Shown piece by piece: positions 38,501-50,500 of a stretch of 64,000 nucleotides of DNA. Both the position numbers and the translations under genes were made by a program. The stretch's first letter is position 1, and each line of letters starts with the position of its first letter. A model generated the notes under the pieces. It made no database searches and was not told where the DNA came from. It was given only the letters and a program-made list of their open reading frames with translations. Origin of the DNA: Sipunculus nudus. Taxonomy: Eukaryota; Annelida; Sipuncula; Golfingiida; Sipunculidae. The stretch covers positions 53,703,624 to 53,767,623 of the forward strand of contig CM049308.1 of NCBI GenBank assembly GCA_026874595.1. The letters run 5' to 3'.

Positions 38501-41500
38501 TGACCCCTCCTGAACTTAAAATTTTTTTTCAAAATTTACCAAATGTTTCTAATTTGCCCCCGGCGGGGGCATTCGTGTTGTTCCGACACATCTAGTTATT
38601 GCCTCTATCATGGGCCCCTCACAATCAGAGACTTGAGATGTTCTCTTTGCACCAATTGAACCGCCAAACATTTTGTGGCAGCCACGGTGAAGTATTCAGA
38701 GTCCCCCTAAGCCAAGCTTAATGCCATCGAACTTCAGAGGAGGGAGCAGGGACTCACTACGCAGGACCCCACCCTTGTCCAGGAGGAGGTGGCCGTGGAC
38801 CCTGCCAAGACCTCTGTTCATGTCCTGATGGATGTGACTGAGGATCCCCCACCCCTTTCCCCTTCTGCCTCCTCCTGGATTCTCGCCTATTACTCCAGCA
38901 TTCCTGCAAGCCAATATCCTGGCGGTGTTGCAGTCTCTAGGGGTAGGTATACCCCCAGTTGCTGAGTCTTGGGTGAAGAGGAAGGATTCGGGTGAAGGAA
39001 TGCCTCACGATTCTTTTTCCATGACTTCCTCTTGGAAGGCCAAGAAGAAGAAGAAAGTTCCTTCCTCTTCGGTTGGAGAGTTAACCTCGAAGGCGAGTGA
39101 CTCTGTTCCGTAGGCATCTGTGCGACCGAGTGCTGGTTGACAGACGGGCAGATCTATGAATATGGTTAGCTCTGATGCCCAACCAGGGGCCTCCCTGAGC
39201 AATACTACGGCCGTAGATTCTGCTGGTAGCTTTGCTACTACTGAGGGCGGCCGTCTCCTCGATCGAAGAACGGCCGTTTCTCTTCCCCTTGCAGCCCTTT
39301 GTGGACAGCCAGGGGGTGTGTCACCCTCAGCAAGCCGGGCTGGCGGCCTCAGCTGCAGGGAGAGACATGCATGGCCTGCTGGGTGCAGCCAGGCTACCAG
39401 GTGCTATGTCAGCTCACAGGAGCGTGACCGCTACACATGGCCATGATCCGATGGTAAGCAGCGTGTCTATGGCCTCTACTCAATCGAGTAGTGGCTGAGA
39501 TACAATCAAGGGGTCGCTCCGAGACCCTGATTCTTCAGGTGACGGGTAGATGACAGGGGACAGAAAATCTGCCTTCAAGTTGGTGATTCAAGAGATCGCT
39601 AGACTTATGGGTCTACCACCTGTAGTGCAGAAGGTTTCTACAGAATATGGCCGATTCGCGGCTACTCCTGAGAAACCGCTCATTTCCCTCCCCATGGCTG
39701 ATCACCTGGTTAAACACAGTTGTGATATTAATCAGAAGGCGATGACAAAGAAGGAAGTTGGTTGCTAGGAGTCAATATTTCCTTCATTGTCCATCAAGGG
39801 CCGAGCGGCTGTAACATATGCCTCAGCACCCACTGAGAGCTATGTTTCGAAACCGTCAGGAGATGACGAGCATGTAGGCCTCCTTCCTTAGAAGAAGGAC
39901 GTCAGTTCCCATGAAGATGTCTAGGCTTACTTCATGGCAGTCTGCTGGTAACCATCCCATGGGCCAGTTGTCGACGGCGGATCCACCTGACCAATTTGGT
40001 GCAGGATATTCTCATTGAAGCTGAGCTACCAGAGGCTGTGACAGAGAGGGCCCAGACTGCTCAGCTCTGGATGTCCTCCTGTCCACAATTCATAGTGCTG
40101 AGAAGGTTTCAGCCTCTCTTTCAGCACATATGAATTTGACAGCCCTGGAAGCTGATCTACGTCTTATAGATGTCAGCGAGGTCGATGCGGCCGAGCTGAG
40201 ATCTAAGCCGCTTTTTTTGGGCAACACCTTTGGGGGAGTCCCACGATTGTCTGTTCTCCAGATGAGACAGAATGGTAGGGATGAGGCTTTCCTTAGCCAT
40301 GTGGCTAAAGCAAAAGCCCCTGCCTCAAAAGGCACGTAAAAAAAGTCAGCCAAGTTGGCTATGGCTTCTTCGACTGCTTCCCAGCAGCAACAGCAGCAGC
40401 CCTTTTGTCCCTCTGACCCCCCCAAAGTGGGGGGGGCAAGGGCAAGGGCGGATGTGGATGCAATTCCCAAGCCAAATCGTCCTGACTTGGTGGCACTTGG
40501 GTCTGGTGGAGTAGGTACTATGCACCCAGAGGATTTTATAGTACCAACACCAGGACCCATAGGGGGTCGTCTTGCACTGTTCGAAAACAGATGGCAAGAA
40601 CTCGTGACCACAGAAAAGATACTCGTCATGTGGACAAAAGAGGGACTTTGCTCGACGTGGAAAGTGGACAGACCACTGCTCAGACAAGCATGATGGCAGT
40701 TCCCACTCCCCTCAGACCACGAGAGATTAGAGCATTTGGACAAAGAGATGTCAGATCTTGTGTCCAAACGAGCGATTGAACTGGTTCAGAATCCAAAAGA
40801 AGTCATCCCAAGATTCAAGATGGAATCTGCACTCATGATTCAACGATCAGTTTCGCAGTGCAAGTGGGCCATAAGCATTGATATCAAGGATGCTTATCTT
40901 CACATGCAGATACACCACAGTTCAAGGAAATACCTCAAACTCAGGTATTGCGATCGAGTGTATCAGTTCAGGGTACTGCCATTTAGAGTGGCCACCCGTA
41001 TTATCCGGTCGTTGGCAGCCAATTTTCGATCGAGGAGGATTCATTTCCGCCATTACATCAACGATTGGCTGATAGTAGCAGATTCTCCACAACAGACGGC
41101 GGATCATGCCTCTTACGTGATCAGGCCTTCTCTCCAATTAGGGTGGCTTCCCAATTGGGAGAAGTCGAACCTACTCCCACTCAGAAGTTGGAGTATATAG
41201 GAGTGTTGTACGATCTAGAAGTGGGGGTTGCTGAACCCCCACGCCAGAGGGTAGGGAAAAAATATCTTCTCATCGACAAACTGTTAACGATCAGATCGAC
41301 ATCAGCTTGTCGAATATTATCCCTCATAGGTCTGTTGGTATCCGTCGAAAAGCAAGTCCCGTTCGGGCGTTGCTTCCTTCGCCCGATACAGTGGTGTCTT
41401 GCCCTACAGTGGCACATTTTGACAGACCCACTCGATCGTCCAGTATTATTAGACGATCGGGCAATGGAGACACTCCGATGGTGACGCAACCCAGTCAACA

Positions 41501-44500
41501 TGGACAGGGGCATGTCACTCAGCGATTACATACTGGACAACAAGCTTTTCACTGATGCATCCGAGCTAGCTTGGGGAGCTCATCTGGACAAGATGGAGCT
41601 GTCGCAGAGGTGAACACCTTCAGACAGACAGTTTCACATCAGTGTCCTAGAGCTGAAGGCGGTGACGCGTGCCTACGATCGATGGGCTGATCGATATCCG
41701 AACGGCACCGAGCGGTTGATCTACACGGACAAGACGACGGTCGTAGCGCATATCAACAAGCAGGGAGGGACAAAGTCCCTAGACCTCTGCTTGGAGGCAG
41801 AGGCCTTGATACGATCAATGTGGGCGCACGGACATCTTATCAAGGCCAGACATCTGCCTGGCAAACGCAGCGTTTTGGCAGACGCACTCTCAATGGTACT
41901 GAGTGGAGTGTGTCACCACAAATATTCCAGGCTCTGTGTGGGGTATTCAGGACACTGAACATAGACCATTTTGCAAAGTCCAAAAATACCAAACTGCCCG
42001 CTTATTGCTCACCCCTTCCAGAGGACGGCGCCCTGGCGATGGACTCTATGGCGATCAGTTGGGACGGGATATACGCTGACGCACATCCCCCGACCGGCTT
42101 TCTGACCGAGGTTCTACACAAGGTAGCCCGGTCAAACTGCATGGTGCTTCTCAAAGCTCCCAAGTATCCAACATAGCTGTGGTATCCAATTCTTCTCAGT
42201 CTGTTAGTGGACACTCCCAGGGAGCTGCCACTACGATGCAGACTGCTCAAGCAACCAGGTCGAGATATCTTTCACGATTACATAGAGGAACTGTGCCTGC
42301 ATGTGTGGATGCTATCCAGCGATCCTTCCAGGAGGCAGGTTTTCCTAGAGACGTGTCTAGACATTTATCCAGGAAGAACCGACAGTCCTCCACTTGCACT
42401 TATGAAGCCAAGTTGCGAGTATTCATTCGTTGGTGTGACGGAAAGCAAATCGATCTGTTCTCTGCCCCTCTAAACGATTTATATCATTCCTTTGCTACCT
42501 GTTTGCTAGGGTTAAGCTAAAGCCAGCAACAATCGAGGGCTAAAGGGCCATGCTAAATCCGATCTATAGGGCGAGAGGAATACTAGCTGTGCTTGTAGAT
42601 CTTTCCTTTTGTGCCATACTATCAGATTTACTGGCATCATTTAGAACACGATGCCCACGTCAAGCGCCACAGCATCCAGACTGGGACGTTGCGTTCGTTT
42701 GATACACTTTGACACATGCCCCATGGGAGCCTCTGGAGTCAGTCTCCATTAAAAGACTCACACTCAAGACATTTTTTCTTGTGTTGCTGGCTAGCGGCTG
42801 TCGACGGTCAGATGGGCCTGACGGAGCCACTATACTATTTTCTGAGTGTGGCTTCCTCCCAAGACCAGAGCAACCACCATGGGTGATCAAGCCTTCTCTC
42901 CGATCATTATTCTTATCACTCGCCCAGGACGTCGGTCCTGCGGAGTTGGATGCCCTCCTGTGTCCAGTACGAGCAATAAGGATGTATGTTCGTCGTACTA
43001 ATCCTTTCTGTCGTGATGTCACAGACTCTTTATATCTTTTCAGCCTACACGTACCACTAATATCACTAATAGTACTCTGTCTCTTTGGGTGAAATTATTG
43101 GTCCGTTTGGTCTATACCAAGACTGGGGCTGAGTCCTGCGATATTTACCTTATCACGGCACACCAAGTCTGGCACGTCTCTCGCTGCACGTGTGGGGACA
43201 CCTATGGATATGATTGTCCGAGCTGGTATGTGGACAAACCCTTATACATTCATTTCATATTACCTGCGGCTGAGCTACTATCTCAGTCTGGGCGCTTTAG
43301 GCTGGGCCCCATCATTGTGGCCCCGGCCACAGTCCCCCCCTCCATAGCATGGTATATGGGCTCGACGGAGCCTCATCTTCCACTGGCTTGATCGCAATGG
43401 GGTCATGAATTACCATTCTGCGCGCTAATCTTGGATCAGCCTGTATTACTGTAGAGGTAAGTATGGCAATAAACCACAAAATTACGTTGAAATTTTGTAA
43501 ATTTTCCAAAGGAAAAGTTGCCAGAAATTGTTGAAAAAAAGTAACAATGTATTTGATCATGACGTCATTTTTATAGCCAATGAGAAGTGGCGCTCAAGTG
43601 TTATTAGACGTGTGTAACATCGAAAATATTATGTGGGGTTATAAGATCGAAAAACACCCATGTCATGTGATGAAAATATATATTCCTTCATCATGGTTCA
43701 AGTTTCGTGAAAGTGAATTTGCCTGGGAAACTTACCTGGAAATAAAATTGGCACAATCAGTATGGTGTGCTTTCGTAACAAGCCGAGCTTGACCACCACG
43801 GCAAGGCACACACCTTTTGGCCAAGTATCTTTCTTGGTGACCAGGAAAGAGACTTATACATGACTACTGACAAAACCATGTACAAATCAGAAAGCTGGTT
43901 CAAGACTGCTGTCACAAAAGAAAGCTTCCAATTTTAATTTCGCCTAGTGGTGTTTATCGCATTCTTATTCTGTGTGCTACTGAAATGAAGTTTTGTACAC
44001 AGGAGCTGCTTCTGTGTTTTTGTGTACTCGCAGTCTTGATACTTAACTCTAAATCATGCCTTAACTACATGAAAACTTAATTACTGAGGTAAAGCAAGGT
44101 GCATACAATAAACTCTTGTTATAACAAATACAAAAGGATCACCAGGATCACTTGGTTTTGAAAGAAGTTTGTTATAAAAGTCCTTTTTTTAAAATGGAAA
44201 AAGGTGTAGTTGGGACCTGAATTTTTTCCTGGAGTTTGTTATAGCAAGACTTCACTGCTCTATTTTTAGTGATGATCAGAATATTTAGAAAATGATCATT
44301 ACAAGTGTTAATGCTTTGGCTCAGGTGATACACTAGCATAAGTCTACTGTTAAATCAAATGTCCATTCATGTATGTTTACTTGAGCCGGGTAGGCTAAAA
44401 ATTCATTCCATTTAAAATGATCATACATGTCCTGTTTTCACAGAATTATATGGATGAAAGGCTCAAAGAGCTTCTCCCAAAGCTAAAAGAGAGTGACCAG

Positions 44501-47500
44501 GATTGGGCTGAGGTGGCGTCACTCACTCTGGCAAGACTAATCCTCTTCAATAAGAGGAGGGGTGAGGAGCCTGCAAAACTCAGAATCCAAAGCTTTTTGG
44601 AGAGACCAACATGGCAAAATGCTAACGAAGAACTTATAAATACTTTGCAACCACTGGAACAGGAATTGATGAAAAGGTGAGTCAAGTATTATTTCTCGAA
44701 ACTGAATTGAGTCTGTTTCATTTGTTGCAAGTGTGTATATTTTTAAGACTCCATTTCTATGGAAAGCCATCATTCAAGGGACCTTCTTTCTCCTCTTGAC
44801 ATGAAGAAGACTCTGTCTGACCTATACATCATATTTGTTTAATTTGTACTTTAGCAGGAAAACCACTCCAATTAACATGATTAAGCTCTTCTCTGTAGTC
44901 TGTGAGTCTACAAACCATTTTATAACATGTTTTTTTTTCATTTTTGGATATAACAGAATGGATATGGTTGAGGTGATCGGTAAAAAGAACAGGAAGGTGG
45001 CCATCTTGCTACCACCGCTATTGAGAGATGCCATACAGATACTGATATCATGGAGGCAGAAGTCCACAAATCCTTATGTTTTTGCCAAGGTACTTTGTGA
45101 TCAACTGATCATGTTTCACATTAAACATTGTTTAATGTATGTGTTATGATGCCTTATCACAATGTTGGTTAATGTCCGACAGTTTGGAAACTAAATATGC
45201 TTGTGTCCACATAATCTGATCAATTTGATGGGTTGAAAAAAACTCAGAAATTCTGAATGAGCAAAAAGCATAATATAAGATAATAATATAATATGGCCAA
45301 ATAAGTGTTACTGTGCATTTGTTTCTGCCCTCAAAAGCATACTGCATTTTTTGAAATGGTTGAAAAATGGCCAATCTTTAAAAATTTGTAGTCATTCTAT
45401 CATCCATTGATCAAGTACCGGTAAACATGTTTTCTGCAACACCAACTGTTGACTTACTGTGAATTAATTTCTCTTAGAATTCCAATGATACCCACATGCG
45501 AGGATATGACTGCCTCAAAACAGCCTGTGCCAGAGCTGACCTGAAGATGCCTGGTTTGGTTACAAGTACCAAGCTCCGCAAATACATGGCGACAGTTTCA
45601 CAGGTCTGGACTTATTGTACCACACATCAAACGTCTAGATTTTATTTCAATGAGACAATTTTAATGAATTTCACCATTAATTTTGAAACAAGTGCTTCTG
45701 AAACACATCAAAACGAATTGACTTCACATTTGGTCATGTTGGTGTGTACAATTTGATCAAATCTTAGTTAGCCCCCTAGTTAACATTATTAGGAGGTCCT
45801 TATAAATGCTGCGAGCTCTAGTGGTTATTGCGACTCTGTGTCCAACTATCAAAAACAAACAGAACCAGGCATGGTTCTGGTCAACCAGTCATGCATGACT
45901 TGGTGTATAGACTCAATAATTTACTGACATTTCAAACATATTTTAAACATTTTGTGAGATAAATCAGTAATCAATAACAGGTCAAATTTGTGCAAAAATT
46001 TATAATATTTGGTATGACATGAACAAAATGCACAATTACTGATAAATATTGATATTATTACTGTTTAAAAAAGTACCACTATAATCTGAAAATATTGAAT
46101 AACCTACATTCTCGGAAATCATTTTTTTAGCGTGGAATCCAAACACCAAGTCATGTATGACCGAAGCACTGTCTAGTTTTTAGCTCAGCTGACTATAAGT
46201 CATCTGAGCTATAGTCGTGGTCCTTTGACCGTCATCCATCCGGCCGTTAACAGGGCACATTTTAAAACTGTAAGACCTACGAATCCAAAATTATACATAC
46301 CATTAGATGTTCCCAAAATCTCCTACCATACCGAAAATTGGGTCATTAGGACTTCGTTCCTTTGAGATACTAAGGAAAAACCTCCGTTTTTCATAAAAAA
46401 GCCATTGTTACACTTCAAGGCTGCCTAATACTTAAAACCACTGATCTGTTCTTGGTCATATTTAGTATATTTAGTATTCATATTCTTCCATACATTTTCT
46501 ATGAACATACCAAAAATTAGGTCAGTATGGGGTATTATTTTGAAGTTATGGGCCCAAATATAATGCAATTTTTAAAAAATCAGGAAATATATTAACTCAC
46601 CTAGCGTGAGAATTGCTGAAGCTGGAGACTTTTTTTTTCAGGAATATAACTTTATTTAATCAAGATTCAATGATTTCCCCAAAATTAGATCTAAATTTTG
46701 CAAATTTTTCAAGTTATTAGCATAAATAAAAAATTAATACCTTAAATTTTGTCCAACTTTGGGAATGGCAGGTTTTTTTTCTGTAAGCACTTTTGATTTA
46801 ATTTTCACAGCATATATACATAAGGATTTAATCTTTTAAAATCTGAAATTTCAAAGGAATTGATAGAAAAGAGTAGCTTTTATTCAAGTTTTCATACACC
46901 ATGTCAAGTGTTGTTGACCTCAGGCCTACCTAGTAGAACAGCCATCACTTGCATTATGTAACCCACCCCAGGCAGCTTGCCTCAGGCTCAGCTTGGCCAC
47001 TACTAGTAGGCTTCCCCTCTGCCCTGCACTCCCCCCCCCCCCCCACCAGATGTTGCATTAACTAGATGAATGTTATAATTTTCTGTATTTTATTTTATTC
47101 ATGGCTATGCTACATTTTACTAGTAGATTTTGTATTGTACCACCAGGGTTACTATGATTAAATTTTGTATCCTGTATGTTTATGCAAAGGTGTTGTTTAT
47201 TTCTTCTCTCCACTGAGTATTTGTTTAGGACAATATTCTTCTGGCAACTGCATAAAATTTATAACTGGTAAATAAAGAAATAAATATACAGAGTTACAAA
47301 GGTGTTTTTAAACTCTCATCCTCCCCCCCCCCCCCCCAATCAGGTTAAACAGCTGAGTCCCCATGTAACCCTTCACCACCACACAACACCAGATTTTGAG
47401 TCATCTCTTCTCTATAGTCACACTTAGACTCAGTCACTTCAGATTGTTTTCCTCTATAGGTCACCCTGATGTCCCATCAGTAACTACTTTGCTGAACTCC

Positions 47501-50500
47501 AAAGTTTTAGTCTCTCAAGTTGACCACAACCTGCCTATAGTGATCATGGGTGATTTCAATATTGACATTTCTAATATAATATATAACACCAAATTGACAC
47601 AATTATGTCAACTCTTTAATGTCAACAACTAGTCAGAGAACCAACCAATGACCATGGAAATACCATAGATCTTGTCTTTACTAACTGTTTAAATGCTTCA
47701 ATTTCAACATTAGAAAACACATGGTCAGATCACAAGATATTATTAGCAACAATCCCCCATTCTTCAATTCAGATCAAACATGGCAACTTCTCACAGCTTA
47801 ATCTACAATTTCTTCTCTATAGATACTTTTTGAGACATTCTGTTTCCTCTCTAATTCAGCAACAACTGCTTCCCAAACCATATAAGTTTTCTACTTTTCC
47901 ATAAATATTTTGATTTATTAAATGTGTATTTTATACTTGCAAATCTCCACTACCTTCCTCTGCAATTTACAACATCTGGTCATTCCCATTGCAATATTTT
48001 AGAAACACATTCATGTTCATATTTAAAATACTGATAACTATTCCGCTCAACTATATAATTAATACAAAAAATTACATCTGTCAAAATGCAATCTTACAGA
48101 CCTACATACAACAATAGTGACACAATTGTATCTGTCTCATTCAGCTGAGCGCGGTGACCCATGGGTCCCTTGTTATTAGTTTATCCCAGAACCTATTGTC
48201 GTCAGTTGTCATCCGTCTGTCTGTTAGCAGCAAGATCTCGGAAACTGCTCAGTAACCGTCTTTAATTTTGTCAACGTTTCTTGGCCTACGGTAATAGCAC
48301 AGACTTTTTTTTATTTCTTACTGAATCCTTTTGGACCATTTTGCGGGCCAAAAAGTGTCATTTTGGGACTTTGATTGTTGTTTTCTCAAAATCTGTTCTT
48401 TAATTTTTTTTTAATATTGCTGCAATCAAACCTTTATACCAATGTTTTTCTCCAAATTGGCCTTGAGTGACCTTGAAAGGTCAAACCCATGGTCACCAAT
48501 ATCAACATTTCAAAGATCTCCTTCTCAGACACTACCAGTCGGATTCTTCTAAATTTTAGTATGGAGCTTCCTTGAGACACTGTCTAGAAAAGGCTGCTCA
48601 CTGTTTTGAAAAATATTGATTATTAAAATTTTTTAATGAATTTTTGAAATAATAAAATTTTTCCATTTACTAAACATTGGAGATTTTTTTGAGCTTATAT
48701 CTCAGAATCTGTTACAGATATGGATGTAGTTAATATTGAGTGCATATATAATGTCATATATGGGCTTTCATTTGGTACTTCAACCTTGAAAGGTCAATTT
48801 TAAGGTAGCCAATGTCAAGACTTCAAAGATAATCTTCTTCAAAACTACAAATTGTATTCTTTTCAATATTGGTATGGAGCTTTCTTGGGATAGAAATCTT
48901 TGAAAAATTTCTATATTTTTAATTTTTTTTCTTTTCATGAGTCTTTTAAAAATTAAAATTTCCCCTTCACTTAACATAAGAAATTTTTTGGGGTGGGGGT
49001 GGGGCTATATCGCAGATGTGAATGTAGTTACTATTGAACATTTATCATGCTTATATAAACACATATTATAAGCTTTCATCTGGTACCATGATATCTGACC
49101 TTGAGTTCTCTTGAAAGGTCAAACCCAAGGTCACCAGACATCTTTTTGAAGACTTGGGCTGTTTTCTCAAAAAAAAATCATTAATGCTTTCCTCATAATT
49201 TGGCAATCAAACACCAGGTTAGTGCCCCTATTTTTTTTTCAAGGGACCTTTAAAATATTTTTTAAAAAAATCCAGGAACCTGGTATCCTACAAGGGCCGT
49301 GGCCCTATTTTATATGCTGGTTTGGCCTTTTATCAGACATGTTTATTTCTAAAAAGTACATTATTTTTCTTTTTTTTTGTTGCCAGATTATCGACATGAC
49401 TGAGATCGAGCTCCAAGAACTCGCTAGACATATGGGCCACGAGTTGGCTGTGCACAGACAGTTCTATCGTCTCCAAGAAGACGTTATTGAATTGGCGAAA
49501 GTTTCAAAGCTCTTACTGGCGGTGGAAAATGGCAAGGCCCATCGGTTTGCAGGCAAAAGTTTAGATGACATAGAGATGGAAGGTAATATTTTGCTATATT
49601 AACATTTGTATTTAGTCAATAGTTAATGCAGATACTTTAAATTAATGGAGGCAACGAAGCAACTATTTTTCTCATATCAACATCCTTCCTATAAAGGCCT
49701 AATAAAATTGGTGTAATACCTGCTTATATTGGTCTTCTTGGATGCAGTTTGGGATTGTGTAACAACTACTGCATTCACTAAATTCAGCACAATCCCTTCA
49801 CATACTGTGTCCTTTTCCAAATTTACATAGGCCTTGAAAATTTTAAATATTTATTAGACAGTGGTGCCCACGTGAAACAGTTCCATGGGCGTGGAGTGAC
49901 ACAAAATGGTTAGATTTCAGCAACTCCATTGGTTTTGCTAACATAGTGGCCGACAGCGAATATATGCCTTAGTTGAAGACTTGCACACCTTCCCTAATTA
50001 AGTTTCATTAAAATTATTCACTGACAGAGCTTGATGAGTCCCTTTGTTTGGAATCTACTGAGTATGCTGAGAGACCACCTGTGAACACACCAGACCCATT
50101 GGTGCCAGCTCCATCAACACGCACACCAGAGGAATCAAGCACTAGGCAAAGACCAGAAAGAGGTAGCACTTTTTATATTTCACCATCCTATTGCTATCAT
50201 TTTTGGTTAGGCTTTCTGTACAAGAGTGAATGGCAAATATGTCTCAAAAACAAAGCATATTCTGAAGACAGCCCCTGTTTATATAACATATATGAAAAAC
50301 ATACAAGAAATCATACACAGTGTCTTCTAACTGTGATTTTCCGTGATTTGTCCGTGATATGAAAGATGGCCGCCACGCCAGGTTTTGTACATATATAATT
50401 GCTATTAAAAGGCTTACAGAGTTGTTGATTGCAAGGCTGGAGACCATGGGAGGGGAGGGGGTTTGTTTGCTTAGCCCAGCCATTCACATTAGAATAGGCA

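Larger units (their letters stand above)
36225..43473 (+). mobile_element. Degenerate DIRS-type retrotransposon in the intron
   Basis: DIRS elements combine a reverse transcriptase/RNase H with a tyrosine recombinase instead of an integrase, and have inverted terminal repeats. All are visible here in order: left ITR, a Cys-containing gag start, gag-like text, RT, RNase H and a decayed tyrosine recombinase, then right ITR. The element is interrupted at 36871-38597 by another repeat and contains several stops and frameshifts, so it is dead. It lies on the + strand inside the 8.5-kb intron between 35958 and 44444. Confidence 0.75.

Noticed and set aside
40090-40767. 225-codon minus-strand frame
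   Set aside because: Antisense shadow of the GC-richer DIRS gag region; peptide is Ser/Cys-rich without a domain.
42179-43391. The DIRS recombinase as part of the host recombinase-like gene
   Set aside because: It is inside a retrotransposon with its own inverted ends, frame-broken, and its phrases (SGCRRSDG, GRFRLGPI) are of DIRS type and unlike the host exons.
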